This document shows, piece by piece, positions 20,614-31,279 of a stretch of 64,000 bases of DNA. The stretch lies in the NCBI RefSeq assembly GCF_015163655.1, contig NZ_JADEUF010000001.1, forward strand, positions 1-64,000, given 5' to 3'. Position numbers and translations under genes: made by a program. The first letter of the stretch is position 1; each line of letters starts with the position of its first letter. This stretch comes from Xenorhabdus griffiniae. GTDB taxonomy: Bacteria > Pseudomonadota > Gammaproteobacteria > Enterobacterales > Enterobacteriaceae. The notes beneath the pieces are model-generated. The model did not search any database and was not told where the DNA came from. It was given only the letters and a program-made list of their open reading frames with translations.

Positions 20614-21867
20614 TCAACTACGCGGTAAATAATCACCATAACCAATCCACTTATACGTTGTCAGTGCATCAAGCCCCATTGGGCCTCGGGAGTGCAATTT
20701 CTGAGTGCTGACAGCCACTTCAGCCCCCAAACCAAATTGTCCGCCATCAGTAAAACGCGTACTGGCATTTACATATACCGCGGCTGAATCCACATGACGT
20801 ACAAAGTAATCGGCTTGCTGCAAAGATTCCGTCAATATCGCATCGGAATGGGCTGTGCCATAAGTACGAATGTGTTCAATAGCTCGATCGATATCGCTAA
20901 CAATTTCTACATTCATATCTAAAGATAACCATTCATCACAGTAATCTTCCTCTGCCACTTCAACAACAGTTGCAGGGCCATCTTTCAGCAATGTCATCGC
21001 TGATTTGCTGGCATGTAATGTCACGCCCTGCTCTTTCATTTTGATACTCAAAACTGGCAGAAAATTAGCTGCTATTTTTTCATGCACCAATAATGTTTCT
21101 AGTGAATTACAGGCACTTGGACGCTGGACTTTCGCATTAGTAATGATTTCCAGTGCTTTTTCAATATTGATGGTTTCATCTACAAATGTATGACAAACGC
21201 CAATACCGCCAGTAATCACAGGGATTGTCGATTGTTCCCGACACAATTTATGTAACCCCGCACCGCCTCTTGGGATCAACATATCGACATAACGATCCAT
21301 TTTCAGTAATTCAGCCACCAACTCACGATCAGGTTTATTGATAGCCTGAACCGCAGCCGCCGGCAATCCACTTTGTTCCAATGCCTGCTGGATAACCTTA
21401 ACCATCGCTTGATTTGTATGGTGAGTCTCTTTGCCACCACGCAGTATCACAGCATTACCGGTTTTCAGACACAACGACGCCACATCAATGGTAACATTGG
21501 GCCGGGCTTCATATATCACACCAATCACGCCCAACGGAACTCGGCGACGGCTCAATTGCAATCCATTATCCAATAATTGTCCATCAATAACTTGCCCGAC
21601 AGGATCAGCCAAACGGCAGACTTGGCGCACATCATTGGCAATAGCATTCAGCCGTTCAGGTGTCAGTAATAACCGATCGAGTAGTGCTGCACTCATTCCC
21701 TGTTCGTGGGCTTGCTTCATATCTTGCTGGTTAGCAGCAAGAATCACTTCAATCTCTGTCTCCAACAAATCAGCAATGTGATTCAACGCTTGGTTTTTCT
21801 GACTGGTACTCAATTGTGCCAATTGCCACGATGCGGCTTTGGCTGCTTTTCCCATCTGCTCTAGCAT
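20614..21867 (-). CDS. proA: Gamma-glutamyl phosphate reductase ProA
   Basis: NADPH-dependent reduction of gamma-glutamyl phosphate to glutamate semialdehyde, second step of proline synthesis. 417 residues equal the E. coli length. The catalytic cysteine is in [15 protein letters not shown] (near residue 255); [22 protein letters not shown] and the closing [13 protein letters not shown] are family blocks. Transcribed after proB with a 29-base gap; the third proline enzyme, proC, is at 62 kb. Confidence 0.97.
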   Translation of the reverse strand: MLEQMGKAAKAASWQLAQLSTSQKNQALNHIADLLETEIEVILAANQQDMKQAHEQGMSAALLDRLLLTPERLNAIANDVRQVCRLADPVGQVIDGQLLDNGLQLSRRRVPLGVIGVIYEARPNVTIDVASLCLKTGNAVILRGGKETHHTNQAMVKVIQQALEQSGLPAAAVQAINKPDRELVAELLKMDRYVDMLIPRGGAGLHKLCREQSTIPVITGGIGVCHTFVDETINIEKALEIITNAKVQRPSACNSLETLLVHEKIAANFLPVLSIKMKEQGVTLHASKSAMTLLKDGPATVVEVAEEDYCDEWLSLDMNVEIVSDIDRAIEHIRTYGTAHSDAILTESLQQADYFVRHVDSAAVYVNASTRFTDGGQFGLGAEVAVSTQKLHSRGPMGLDALTTYKWIGYGDYLPRS

Positions 21868-21896
21868 GGTGAAATCCTTAACTCACGATCAATTCA

Positions 21897-23000
21897 TTAA
21901 ATTACGATCAAATCATCACGGTGAACCGCAACTGCGCCATATTCATAACCTAATATCTGGCTAATTTGCTGTGAATGATGGCCTGCTATCAGGCGTAATG
22001 CATCACTGTTGTAACGGCAAACACCATGAGCCAAATCTTTACCCGATAAGCTACGGATGCAAATAACCTCACCGCGGGAAAAATCACCTTTAACGTTTTT
22101 GATCCCTTTTGGCAGCAACGAACTACCTTTGCCAACAATCGCCGCTTCTGCACCATGATCGACAATAATTTCCCCTGCCGGAGGTGCCCCAAAAATCCAA
22201 CGCTTACGGTTTTCCATTGGGCTAGCCAGGCCATGAAAGCGGGTTCCAACCGACTTTCCTGTAATAACATCAGCAATAACATCCGGCCGGTTACCCGCGG
22301 CAATAATGACATCAATGCCAGCACGTCCTGCCACGCCTGCCGCCTGAAGTTTTGTTGCCATTCCTCCCGTACCTAATCCCGAAACACTGTCTCCAGCCAT
22401 CATTTTCAGCTCATCACTGATGTCATGCACTTCAGGGATCAAGGTTGCATCAGGGTTACTACGAGGATCTGCAGTATAAAGCCCTGCTATATCCGTCAGA
22501 AGCAACAATTTATCTGCACTGCCCAAAATAGCAGCCAATGCAGAAAGATTATCATTGTCACCCACTTTAATCTCTGCTGTCGCAACGGCATCATTTTCAT
22601 TAATAATGGGAACGATGTGGTTATCAAGCAAAGCCTGAAGGGTATCTCTTGCATTCAGGAAACGTTCACGATCTTCCAAATCCGCGCGGGTCAGGAGCAT
22701 TTGCCCGACGTGAATACCATAAATAGAGAAAAGCTGCTCCCACAATTGGATCAGGCGGCTTTGCCCAACAGCTGCCAGCAATTGTTTGGAAGCAATAGTT
22801 GCCGGAAGATCAGGATATCCTAAGTGCTCACGACCGGCGGCAATCGCACCAGAAGTTACAATAATAATGCGATGACCTTTTTCATGCTGTTGAGCACATT
22901 GACGAACCAGTTCTACAATATGGGCACGATTCAAACGACGAGAGCCACCAGTTAATACACTCGTCCCCAGTTTCACAACCAATGTTTGGCTGCCATTCAT
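21897..23000 (-). CDS. proB: Glutamate 5-kinase ProB
   Basis: ATP-dependent phosphorylation of glutamate, first and proline-inhibited step of proline synthesis. From ATG 23000 it has 367 residues as in E. coli: an amino-acid kinase domain ([67 protein letters not shown]) and a C-terminal PUA domain (about 275-367). An adjacent ATG at 23003 is equally possible; the longer frame to 23087 lacks similarity. Operon with proA. Confidence 0.96.
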   Translation of the reverse strand: MNGSQTLVVKLGTSVLTGGSRRLNRAHIVELVRQCAQQHEKGHRIIIVTSGAIAAGREHLGYPDLPATIASKQLLAAVGQSRLIQLWEQLFSIYGIHVGQMLLTRADLEDRERFLNARDTLQALLDNHIVPIINENDAVATAEIKVGDNDNLSALAAILGSADKLLLLTDIAGLYTADPRSNPDATLIPEVHDISDELKMMAGDSVSGLGTGGMATKLQAAGVAGRAGIDVIIAAGNRPDVIADVITGKSVGTRFHGLASPMENRKRWIFGAPPAGEIIVDHGAEAAIVGKGSSLLPKGIKNVKGDFSRGEVICIRSLSGKDLAHGVCRYNSDALRLIAGHHSQQISQILGYEYGAVAVHRDDLIVI

Positions 23001-23118
23001 CATATTTCTGCCATTACAGTTAATTTGAAAAAAAACAGTGTCCAGTTTTAACAGGAGAGAAGCGTTATGCCAACTGACATAACGCAAAATTTAGCAAAAG
23101 CAGGTTAAAAAAACAGAA

Positions 23119-23520
23119 TTACGCTATCACTTGCGTTTGCAAAGCGACGGTATTTTTAGATGGGATCAATGTCAGTTTGAGCGTTTCACAAGAATCAACC
23201 AGACGTTTGTGGAATGCTTGTAGCATTGATTCAAGATGCTCAAGATCGGCCTTTTTTTTGATATTCATGGCATTCCATTCACCTTGTTTATCGAATAAGC
23301 CTATCTGATAGTGATAAACAAAACCTTGATCCTGCTCTTCTAGCTCTAACCACCATCCCAAAAATTCACGTTTTTCCGGTGCTACTTTGGCACTGACACA
23401 AACAGCTAAACAGTCAAAGAAAAAATAACCATTTTGACACTTTAATTCACGTACATACGGCCCTAATGCAGAAAAACGCTTTAACAACCTATTTTTAGAA
23501 TAACTTGCGGGTAAAGTCAT
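23119..23520 (-). CDS. crl: Sigma-S-binding protein Crl
   Basis: Small activator that binds sigma-S and promotes holoenzyme formation in stationary phase. The 133 residues match E. coli Crl in length and in the blocks MTLPASYSKNRLLKRFSALGPYVRE, FFFDCLAVCV, EFLGWWLELE and YQIGLFDKQGEW. Lies between proBA and frsA-gpt as in E. coli, without the phoE gene that separates them there. Confidence 0.93.
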   Translation of the reverse strand: MTLPASYSKNRLLKRFSALGPYVRELKCQNGYFFFDCLAVCVSAKVAPEKREFLGWWLELEEQDQGFVYHYQIGLFDKQGEWNAMNIKKKADLEHLESMLQAFHKRLVDSCETLKLTLIPSKNTVALQTQVIA

Positions 23521-23591
23521 ACAAAGGTCTCCTTATATACAGAACACCTTTGTATCAAATGATTAAAAAATATCAAGTGATAAATTTATTT

Positions 23592-24839
23592 TTATAAAAC
23601 TTTATCTTTCAACCATACACTTATTTCGTGTAATGCCTTATTGAAACCACCATAAATTGAGGTTGCAGGAATAGCTCGTACTGAACCTTCCATTGATGAC
23701 ATCGCAATCAACTTCGAGTCTTTCCTTGGGCTGAAAATATCATCCTCCCAATACACCGAAAACATGGGTACAGTACAACGACGGCCCAATAGTCCTTGAT
23801 TCTTCAACGAATAACACGCTAATTCTGAACGTAATCTCTTTTCATCAACGTGATAAATACCTAAACGACTAGCCAAGACATCAATATACATTGACGGGAT
23901 TTTCTGCTGTAATTTTTCATCATGCAGTAATTCATGCACAATCGGGCCTACTACCGATACGCCTTTAATCAGTTTCGGTTCCAGATAAGCAAGCCGGACA
24001 GCGATATTCGCGCCAAAACGAAAACCAAATACACCTACACGGGTATGATCAATCCACGGCACACTATCTAGCTGTTGTAAAACTTGTTGATGAAGTACGC
24101 ATGTATCCTGCGTCAAGGTAAATTTCGCGGAATAACCAACAGAAGGCATATCCAGCGTTAGCATGGCAAAACCAAGAGGCGAGAAATGTTCACGAAACAA
24201 CCGCCAGCAATCACTCTGGACATTATCAAGGCTGGCACAAACTAATATCGTTGGACAAGGTCCTTGTACATGGGAAGGCAAATGCAATAACCCAGTAACA
24301 CTTTTGCCCCCTTCCAACTGGAATTCCAGCTTTTTTAATTCGTAGTCAGAAAAACGTGCCGCGTTTTCATAGGCTTTATTAGCCAGCACGATGGCCTGAT
24401 CGGCCAGTTCATCACCGCGCAAATGAGGATAAGCTGCAATACTATATAGCGTTGCAGCCTTTAACCAACATGACCCGGCTTTTTCCGTATCTTCAGTATG
24501 CAACGCTTCCTGTTGCCAGTACATTGCCTGCTGAGACCACTCAAATGCCCAATTTCCTTTACGATAGCCGATCACAGTATCTAACAAATGTTCAGTACTG
24601 CGTTCGGCATCCGTCACGGCAATCCGGCTGAGGACATCTTGAATTTCTAGCGGATTGACTCCCCTCCAGATCCAAGCGAGCCAATTAATCATACGATACC
24701 AACGCTCGCGGCGCTCCCCACCAAGCATACTATCACTGGTAGTTATAGATTGTGGGCGAGTATATTTTACCAGTGTAGAGGTTTCTCGATGTTTAAACCG
24801 AGGCTTAAACAGCGATTCTGAAAGGTTTTGTTTCGTCAT
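23592..24839 (-). CDS. frsA: Esterase FrsA (YafA)
   Basis: Alpha/beta-hydrolase-fold protein described as an esterase and as a fermentation-respiration regulator that binds EIIA-Glc. The 415 residues match the E. coli length (414), with the conserved NLSESLFKPRFKHRETSTLV start and the nucleophile-elbow-like GVFGFRFGANIAVRLA; the usual nucleophile position carries Phe-Arg-Phe rather than Ser, as I recall for the family. Lies 15 bases downstream of gpt and is probably co-transcribed with it. Confidence 0.9.
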   Translation of the reverse strand: MTKQNLSESLFKPRFKHRETSTLVKYTRPQSITTSDSMLGGERRERWYRMINWLAWIWRGVNPLEIQDVLSRIAVTDAERSTEHLLDTVIGYRKGNWAFEWSQQAMYWQQEALHTEDTEKAGSCWLKAATLYSIAAYPHLRGDELADQAIVLANKAYENAARFSDYELKKLEFQLEGGKSVTGLLHLPSHVQGPCPTILVCASLDNVQSDCWRLFREHFSPLGFAMLTLDMPSVGYSAKFTLTQDTCVLHQQVLQQLDSVPWIDHTRVGVFGFRFGANIAVRLAYLEPKLIKGVSVVGPIVHELLHDEKLQQKIPSMYIDVLASRLGIYHVDEKRLRSELACYSLKNQGLLGRRCTVPMFSVYWEDDIFSPRKDSKLIAMSSMEGSVRAIPATSIYGGFNKALHEISVWLKDKVL

Positions 24840-24854
24840 GACAAAAGAAAAATC

Positions 24855-25316
24855 TTACTGCTTTTCACAAACAGGTGGAACAAACACGACTCCCATATCC
24901 CATGGCTGCTCAATCCATGTGTTTTGGGGAATGTCAATAACATAATCATCCACAAGAGGGCGACCGGCGGGTTTGGCAAAAATCGTTACAAAATGAGCTT
25001 TCGGATACATTTCACGGATTGCCTGGGCTGTACCCCCAGTATCAACCAGATCATCAACAACAATGAACCCTTCACCGTCACCTTCAGCTTTTTTCAATAC
25101 TTTCAACTCGCGCTGATTATCGTGATCATAACTGGAAATACAAACCGTATCGACATGGCGAATTCCCAATTCGCGAGCCAGTAACGCTCCCGGAACAAGA
25201 CCACCACGGCTAACAGCAATAATGCCTTTCCACTGCTCTACGGGAAGTAAACGTTGTGCCAATTGACGGGCATGTATTTGTAACATATCCCACGTTACGA
25301 CATATTTTTCACTCAT
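24855..25316 (-). CDS. gpt: Xanthine-guanine phosphoribosyltransferase Gpt
   Basis: Salvages guanine and xanthine to GMP and XMP using PRPP. 153 residues (E. coli 152). The PRPP-binding loop is [15 protein letters not shown] (about residues 83-97); [18 protein letters not shown] and [15 protein letters not shown] are family blocks. First gene of gpt-frsA and divergent from pepD. Confidence 0.97.
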   Translation of the reverse strand: MSEKYVVTWDMLQIHARQLAQRLLPVEQWKGIIAVSRGGLVPGALLARELGIRHVDTVCISSYDHDNQRELKVLKKAEGDGEGFIVVDDLVDTGGTAQAIREMYPKAHFVTIFAKPAGRPLVDDYVIDIPQNTWIEQPWDMGVVFVPPVCEKQ

Positions 25317-25574
25317 AAAATTAGATCCTGGAAACTAAAGAATATTTCAGAAAAGCGTTTTTTGCGGAAAAAAGGTTGCGCGAGATTATAGTGATTTGAA
25401 CCAACAAAAACCAGTAAAAACAGGGTAAGCCCTCATTCTCACAGCCCATTGCTGACAATAAAATGATATTCTCAAGCCTAGCATGGATATTAGGTCAATG
25501 CAGATGATAAAAACTCCCTGATGCATCAAACATTACCATTTTTCTCACCAAGATTCAGTTATAGGAGATTCGCC

Positions 25575-27035
25575 GTGTCCGAATTATCAACGCTATCCCC
25601 ACAACCTTTATGGGATATTTTTGCTCAGATCTGTTCCATTCCTCATCCGTCTTATCATGAAGAGGCTCTCGCATCCCATATTATTGCGTGGGCAAAAAGC
25701 AAAAGATTCCATGTAGAGCGGGATGAAGTGGGTAATATTTTGATCAGAAAGCCAGCGTCAAAAGGTATGGAAAATCGCAAGTCGGTTGTCCTTCAAGCAC
25801 ACCTTGATATGGTTCCACAGAAAAATAACGATACTCAACACGATTTCACAAAAGATCCTATTCGCCCTTATATCGATGGTGACTGGGTTACGGCTGATGG
25901 TACAACTTTAGGCGCAGATAACGGTATTGGTATGGCTTCTGCTCTGGCGGTCTTGGCGGACGAATCCGTTAAACATGGACCATTGGAAATTTTACTGACC
26001 ATGACCGAAGAGGCTGGCATGGATGGTGCATTCGGCCTGAAATCTGGCTGGCTGCAAGCTGACGTTCTGATCAATACGGATTCAGAAGAAGAAGGTGAAA
26101 TCTACATGGGTTGTGCAGGCGGCATTGATTTTTCCACAACCTTACACCTGTCTCGTGAAGCGCTGCCAGCTAACTATAAAACGCTACAATTGACGATTAA
26201 GGGATTAAAAGGCGGTCATTCTGGCGGTGATATTCATCTGGGGTTGGGTAACGCCAACAAATTACTGGCTCGTTTCCTGTCCACGTATTCCGATGAGTTG
26301 GAACTGAAATTAATTCATCTACAAGGTGGAACCCTGCGCAATGCTATTCCTCGTGAAGGTTCTACCGTGATTGCGGTTCCTGCTGACAAAGTTGAAAAAC
26401 TCCATCAATTAAAAGACAACTATCTGGAGACATTGAAAAACGAATATTCTGTCGTTGAAAACAATCTCACTTTCTTGTTGGATGAAACCAAAGCATCATC
26501 ACACGCATTAACCACGGATTGCCAGACACGCTTCATATCCATGCTCAATAGTATGCCGAATGGTGTTATTCGTATGAGCGATGTTGCCAAAGGTGTGGTA
26601 GAAACTTCGCTAAACGTAGGCGTCGTAACCATGGACGAAGAGAAAGCCGAGGTTATTTGCCTGATCCGTTCACTTATCGAAAGTGGCAAGGTTTATGTTG
26701 TTGAAATGCTGCATTCTCTGGCAAAACTGTCCGGAGCAGAAACCGTAGCAAGTGGCAGCTATCCGGGCTGGCAACCTGACGCCAATTCGCCCATCATGCA
26801 TTTGGTACGTGAAACTTATCACCAACTCTTCGATAAGACACCGAATATCATGGTAATCCACGCGGGTTTGGAGTGTGGCCTGTTCAAAAAACCGTATCCT
26901 GATATGGACATGGTTTCTATCGGACCAACTATTCGGGGTGCCCACTCCCCTGATGAGAAAGTACACATTAAGAGTGTCGGTCAATATTGGCAGTTACTCA
27001 CCGCAATTCTCAAGGCTATTCCGGCTAAAGAATAA
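25575..27035 (+). CDS. pepD: Cytosol nonspecific dipeptidase PepD
   Basis: M20-family zinc aminopeptidase hydrolysing dipeptides, including Xaa-His. I start it at GTG 25575 because this gives VSELSTLSPQPLWDIF, which aligns with the E. coli start MSELSQLSPQPLWDIF, and is preceded by AGGAGA; the upstream ATG at 25521 adds 18 non-conserved residues. 486 residues (E. coli 485). Metal and catalytic blocks: HLDMVPQKN, GADNGIGMA, TEEAGMDGAFG and NTDSEEEGE; C-terminal HAGLECGLF with zinc-binding His and Glu. Confidence 0.96.
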   Translation: MSELSTLSPQPLWDIFAQICSIPHPSYHEEALASHIIAWAKSKRFHVERDEVGNILIRKPASKGMENRKSVVLQAHLDMVPQKNNDTQHDFTKDPIRPYIDGDWVTADGTTLGADNGIGMASALAVLADESVKHGPLEILLTMTEEAGMDGAFGLKSGWLQADVLINTDSEEEGEIYMGCAGGIDFSTTLHLSREALPANYKTLQLTIKGLKGGHSGGDIHLGLGNANKLLARFLSTYSDELELKLIHLQGGTLRNAIPREGSTVIAVPADKVEKLHQLKDNYLETLKNEYSVVENNLTFLLDETKASSHALTTDCQTRFISMLNSMPNGVIRMSDVAKGVVETSLNVGVVTMDEEKAEVICLIRSLIESGKVYVVEMLHSLAKLSGAETVASGSYPGWQPDANSPIMHLVRETYHQLFDKTPNIMVIHAGLECGLFKKPYPDMDMVSIGPTIRGAHSPDEKVHIKSVGQYWQLLTAILKAIPAKE

Positions 27036-27053
27036 TAGAAAATGATATTACCG

Positions 27054-27081
27054 CTCCCCTGCCATCTTGTTTGTGGGGGAG
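27054..27081. terminator. Hairpin between convergent pepD and dinB
   Basis: CTCCCC (27054-27059) pairs with GGGGAG (27076-27081). The loop is 16 nt and neither tail has a clear T-run, so this is only a candidate bidirectional terminator. Confidence 0.35.
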
Positions 27082-27098
27082 ATTGCGTTCTTTACACC

Positions 27099-28154
27099 TT
27101 ACCATTCCAATAAAAGCTGCCGCTCCAGTTGTGGGTTTTGTAACGTCACCTGCAACCCAACCAGCCTGACTCCCCGCCCTTCCCTGCGTATTTCCCAAGC
27201 CTGCTTTGCTATTTGGAGCAGATCGCGTTTATCCAATATAGGATGGACATGTTCCTGTGTTGTCAATTGAAAATCGTCAAACTTTAATTTGATGCCTTGA
27301 CGAGCTATGCGGAGATCGGGTTTTACCTTTTCCAATCGTTTTTTCAGTTCAGGATAAAGTTTTTCAATGAGTTCAACACATTCATGCCATTCATGGATAT
27401 CCTGCGCCAAAGTTTCCTCCACCCCAACGGACTTACGCAAACGTTCTGGCGTAATCTGTCGTTCATCAATACCATGACAGCGCTCCCAAAGCGTCAAACC
27501 AAACTTACCTAAACTTTTTATTAGTGCCAGCTTGTCATAACGCTGCACGTCAGAACAGGTCGCTAACCCCATGTCTGACAACCGCTTAGCGGTGACCTTT
27601 CCAACACCGGGAATTTTGCATAATGCCAGCGACTTGATAAAAGTTTCAACTTGTTCAGGAGAGATAACATATTGCCCATTGGGTTTATTGATATCAGACG
27701 CTATTTTGGCTAAAAACCTCACTGGCGCTACACCAGCCGAGGCCGTTAACTGCAATTCATCAAAAATGACCTGACGGATTTCTTGAGCAATCAACGTGGC
27801 GGAACCGTGACAATAATGGCAATCCGTCACATCCAGATAGGCCTCATCTAAAGAAAGTGGTTCGATCAGCTCAGTATAATGGGAAAAAATTCGACGAATA
27901 TGTTGGGACACTTCTTTATAATGCGCCATTCTGCCAGGAATGACTTTCAATTGGGGACAAAGTCTTAATGCTGTAGCCGTAGACATCGCACTATGCACCC
28001 CGAAACGGCGTGCAGGATAATTTGCCGTACTAATTACCCCCCTTCGATCAGCGCTTCCCCCGACAGCAATGGGAATATTACGGAGTGATGGATTATCCCG
28101 CATTTCAACGGCAGCAAAAAAGCAATCCATATCAATATGAATAATTTTGCGCAT
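27099..28154 (-). CDS. dinB: DNA polymerase IV
   Basis: Y-family translesion polymerase, SOS-inducible. 351 residues equal the E. coli length. Catalytic acidic residues are in [15 protein letters not shown] (Asp8) and [11 protein letters not shown] (Asp103, Glu104); the helix-hairpin-helix [13 protein letters not shown] and the little-finger domain follow. The C-terminus QLLLEW differs from the E. coli beta-clamp motif but is similar in character. A perfect LexA box lies 23 bases upstream of the start. Confidence 0.97.
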   Translation of the reverse strand: MRKIIHIDMDCFFAAVEMRDNPSLRNIPIAVGGSADRRGVISTANYPARRFGVHSAMSTATALRLCPQLKVIPGRMAHYKEVSQHIRRIFSHYTELIEPLSLDEAYLDVTDCHYCHGSATLIAQEIRQVIFDELQLTASAGVAPVRFLAKIASDINKPNGQYVISPEQVETFIKSLALCKIPGVGKVTAKRLSDMGLATCSDVQRYDKLALIKSLGKFGLTLWERCHGIDERQITPERLRKSVGVEETLAQDIHEWHECVELIEKLYPELKKRLEKVKPDLRIARQGIKLKFDDFQLTTQEHVHPILDKRDLLQIAKQAWEIRREGRGVRLVGLQVTLQNPQLERQLLLEW

Positions 28155-28176
28155 TTGATCTCCTCACATCAAAATA

Positions 28177-28192
28177 CTGTATAAATATACAG
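28177..28192 (-). promoter_or_regulatory. LexA box of dinB
   Basis: CTGTATAAATATACAG, a full match to the CTGT-N8-ACAG SOS operator, 23 bases upstream of the dinB ATG. Confidence 0.93.
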
Positions 28193-28315
28193 AAAGAGAT
28201 CATGAAACTCTAGTCAATTTTTCAGCAAAACTTCAATGAGCTGATTTCTTCGGATGTAAACAGACATTCGATTCCCGCCAGGATGAAATAAAATCAACTC
28301 ATTCTCTGTTTTAAT

Positions 28316-28356
28316 AAAAAATCGCCTGTCATTTCAGATAACGCAGGCGATTTTTT
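28316..28356 (-). terminator. Terminator of betT
   Basis: AAAATCGCCTG pairs with CAGGCGATTTT around a 15-nt loop, with A-run and T-run on opposite sides so it could work on both strands. Lies about 50 bases past the betT stop. Confidence 0.85.
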
Positions 28357-28403
28357 ATCATTTACTCTTATCCTTTACTCTATTTCGCTTATCTTCCTGC
28401 CAA

Positions 28404-30446
28404 TTAACCTCCACTGGGAAAAATCAATGTTTGCCCCGGTGCTTCTCGGTTCAGGTGAATAAAATTCAGATGTTTTTCATAGTGATCAAGAATATCGCTA
28501 ATGATTTGCTCTTTCGTATAGTCCATCAAATCATTACCCTGTGTTCCTTCCATCAGAAAAGTCTCCAACCGATAATAGTGAGACTTGCCCGCTCTCGCCC
28601 GATAGGTAAATCCAGGTACAGAATAGCGTTGCGGCCAGATTTGATAGATAAAATTCTGTTCATCCCCTAAATCAACAATTAATTCCAGTGGATTCAGCCG
28701 TTTGTTCTCTTTAGCGGGCAGTGCATTAAACTGCACTTTCGCACCACGTACAACTAACTCTTTAGCCACTTCTAACATCGCGGGACGGCACACCATATCC
28801 AGCATTCTCTGAGTGTTTTTCGTACCAGGAAAGTGCATCATACGGCTCAAACGCTGCTTCCAGTTCAATGAGCCATTGTCATGCATAAGAGTGGGGGAGG
28901 TATTTTGCAGCGAGCTGGCTTTACGGAAATCCTCTACCCGCAAAGACTTATATAGCCCCGCCATGACAAAGAAGATCACAAAACTAAAAGGTAGCCCCAT
29001 GATAACCGTGGTATTTTGCAAAGCAGGAATACCATCCGTCATGAGGATACCCAGCGTTAATACACCGATTGCCACCGACCAAAAAACACGTAACCAATTC
29101 GGTGCATCATTATTGATATCACTCAGATTAGAAGTGAAATTTCCCAACACTAACGAACCAGAATCTGCCGACGTGACATAAAACAGCAATCCGGTAATGG
29201 TGCCCACAGAAGCACTGAACGTGAATGCCGGATAAAGTGCCAGTAAACGATAAAAACCTTGTTCTGGGTGTTGTAGCACGGTTTCCGCCAATTGGCGATT
29301 ACCATGCAGAATTTCATACAACACACTGTTACCAAAAATCGATAGCCACAGCAGTGTAAAAACAAATGGTATGACTAATGTTCCCATAACAAACTGGCGA
29401 ATCGTTCTGCCACGGGAAATGCGCGCCAGGAACAGCCCTACAAACGGCGACCAGGCCACCCACCATGCCCAGAAAAACAGAGTCCAGTTATTCATCCATT
29501 CAGTGGGGCGTTCAAATGCAAAACTGTTCAGCGTCATACCCATAAAACGGCTGATATAATCCCCGACGTTCTGCACTAATCCGTTAAGCAGGAATTCGGT
29601 ATCGCCCATAAACAAAATGAATAAAACCAGGCCAAGAGCCAACAGGACATTCAATTCAGACAAAAATCGAATGCCTTTGTTTACGCCGGAAGTTACGGAG
29701 ATAATGGCTATCACCACAGATAATAGTATCAATCCTCCCTGAACCCCCAATCCTTGCGGTAAGTCGAAAAGAACTTTCAGACCATAATTCAACTGCACAA
29801 CCCCAATTCCCAGCGTCGTTGCAATGCCAAAAATGGTCCCTATTACTGCCGCAATATCCACCGTATGACCGATTAATCCTTTAATGCGATCACCAAAAAT
29901 AGGATAAAGTGCCGAGCGGATAGTCAAAGGCAAATTATAACGATAACTAAAATATCCCAATGCAATTCCCATCAAGGCGTACATAGACCAGCCCGTCAGG
30001 CCATAATGGAACAGCGTCCACACCATCGCCTGACGAGCTGCTTCAATAGTTTCCCCTTGACCCGTTGGTGGTTGCATATATTGCGTGACAGGTTCAGCCA
30101 CCGAGAAAAACATCAAATCAATGCCGATCCCAGCGGCAAACAGCATCGCCGCCCAACTTAGCAAACTGAATTCCGGCTTAGATTGTTCCGGTCCCAATTT
30201 GATTGAACCAAAACGGGAAGCCGCGACAAAAACAACGAATACAATGTAAAGCGTCGCAGCCAGTAAATAATACCAACCGAAAGTTTTGGACACCCAATTC
30301 AGGGTGTTTTTTATCCAAATACTGGTTGCATCTGTGAAAAAAATAGTGAACAGAGAAAATGCAATAATCAGTCCGGCAGAGGTAAAAAAAACGACAGAAT
30401 TCAGGGTGTCCTTCTGGGTGTTTTTTGGACTGTCTTGTGTATTCAT
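28404..30446 (-). CDS. betT: High-affinity choline transporter BetT
   Basis: BCCT-family proton-driven choline importer in the inner membrane. The 680 residues match E. coli BetT (677) closely: 12 membrane segments to about residue 510, with the BCCT signature FFWAWWVAWSPFVGLFLARISRGRT split across TM8 and its loop, then a long cytosolic C-terminal domain used in osmotic sensing (RLETFLMEGTQGNDLMDY). Divergent from betIBA across a 209-base control region containing a BetI-type operator. The start MNTQDSPKNTQ is AT-rich and not conserved. Confidence 0.95.
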   Translation of the reverse strand: MNTQDSPKNTQKDTLNSVVFFTSAGLIIAFSLFTIFFTDATSIWIKNTLNWVSKTFGWYYLLAATLYIVFVVFVAASRFGSIKLGPEQSKPEFSLLSWAAMLFAAGIGIDLMFFSVAEPVTQYMQPPTGQGETIEAARQAMVWTLFHYGLTGWSMYALMGIALGYFSYRYNLPLTIRSALYPIFGDRIKGLIGHTVDIAAVIGTIFGIATTLGIGVVQLNYGLKVLFDLPQGLGVQGGLILLSVVIAIISVTSGVNKGIRFLSELNVLLALGLVLFILFMGDTEFLLNGLVQNVGDYISRFMGMTLNSFAFERPTEWMNNWTLFFWAWWVAWSPFVGLFLARISRGRTIRQFVMGTLVIPFVFTLLWLSIFGNSVLYEILHGNRQLAETVLQHPEQGFYRLLALYPAFTFSASVGTITGLLFYVTSADSGSLVLGNFTSNLSDINNDAPNWLRVFWSVAIGVLTLGILMTDGIPALQNTTVIMGLPFSFVIFFVMAGLYKSLRVEDFRKASSLQNTSPTLMHDNGSLNWKQRLSRMMHFPGTKNTQRMLDMVCRPAMLEVAKELVVRGAKVQFNALPAKENKRLNPLELIVDLGDEQNFIYQIWPQRYSVPGFTYRARAGKSHYYRLETFLMEGTQGNDLMDYTKEQIISDILDHYEKHLNFIHLNREAPGQTLIFPSGG

Positions 30447-30587
30447 AGGCAGTTCCTGAAATTAATAGCATTAAAACAGATGAAAAACATAATTCATATA
30501 ACAGTTTGAATTAAATATAAAATTTAAGATACTTTAAACAAATTCATTCCCTCATTGTAAAATTATTGTGATAAAACATATTTAATT

Positions 30588-30607
30588 TTGATTGAACATT
30601 CAATTAA
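30588..30607. promoter_or_regulatory. BetI-type operator between betT and betI
   Basis: Palindrome ATTGAA-CA-TTCAAT (30591-30604), extended as TTGATTGAACATTCAATTAA. It resembles reported BetI sites (TTGATTGG-ACGTTCAATC type) and lies 49 bases before betI in the shared betT/betI control region. Confidence 0.75.
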
Positions 30608-30655
30608 AAAAAAGTTTAATACTGTCCGAATAATTGATTTTCTGAGCATAAAATC

Positions 30656-31252
30656 ATGCCAAAAATTGGAATGCAGTCGATAAGAAAACAACAACTCATT
30701 GATGCAACATTAATCGTTGTGAATGAAGTGGGAATGCAGGAAGCAACTATTGCACAAATAGCCCGAAAAGCGGGGGTTTCCAACGGAATTATCAGCCACT
30801 ATTTCAAGGACAAGAACGGCCTATTAGAAGCGACCATGCGTTATCTATTGCATCAGTTAAAAATAGCTGTCGCACGCCGATTACGCTTGCTAGATAACGC
30901 AACGCCCACGCAAAGGTTGAAAGCCATTGTCGAAGGGAATTTTGATACCAGCCAGATAAACAGCGCAGCAATGAAAACCTGGTTGGCATTCTGGGCGAGT
31001 AGCATGCATCAACCAAAGCTGTATCGGTTACAACAAATCAATGAGCGCCGTTTGCATTCCAATCTTTGTGTTGAATTTAAACGTGCCATGCCAAAAGCAG
31101 AAGCGCGGCTAGCTGCACAAGGTCTTGCTGCATTGATTGACGGCATTTGGCTGCGAAGTGCATTAAGCAGGAAGCCTTTTGATATAGCAGGGACATTCAA
31201 AATTACTATCGATTACATCGAACAGAAACTCGGAGCATCTGATAAGTTCTGA
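30656..31252 (+). CDS. betI: Choline-responsive repressor BetI
   Basis: TetR-family repressor of betT and betIBA, relieved by choline. The 198 residues match E. coli BetI (195). The N-terminal helix-turn-helix is [21 protein letters not shown] (about residues 30-50), followed by [15 protein letters not shown]; the C-terminal ligand domain has the [10 protein letters not shown] block. First gene of betIBA, with 27 bases before betB. Confidence 0.94.
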   Translation: MPKIGMQSIRKQQLIDATLIVVNEVGMQEATIAQIARKAGVSNGIISHYFKDKNGLLEATMRYLLHQLKIAVARRLRLLDNATPTQRLKAIVEGNFDTSQINSAAMKTWLAFWASSMHQPKLYRLQQINERRLHSNLCVEFKRAMPKAEARLAAQGLAALIDGIWLRSALSRKPFDIAGTFKITIDYIEQKLGASDKF

Positions 31253-31279
31253 CTTGGATAGACGCTTTAAGGAGAATCT

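Noticed and set aside
23001-23087. N-terminal extension of proB
   Set aside because: No similarity to glutamate kinases and the family length fits the ATG at 23000 or 23003.
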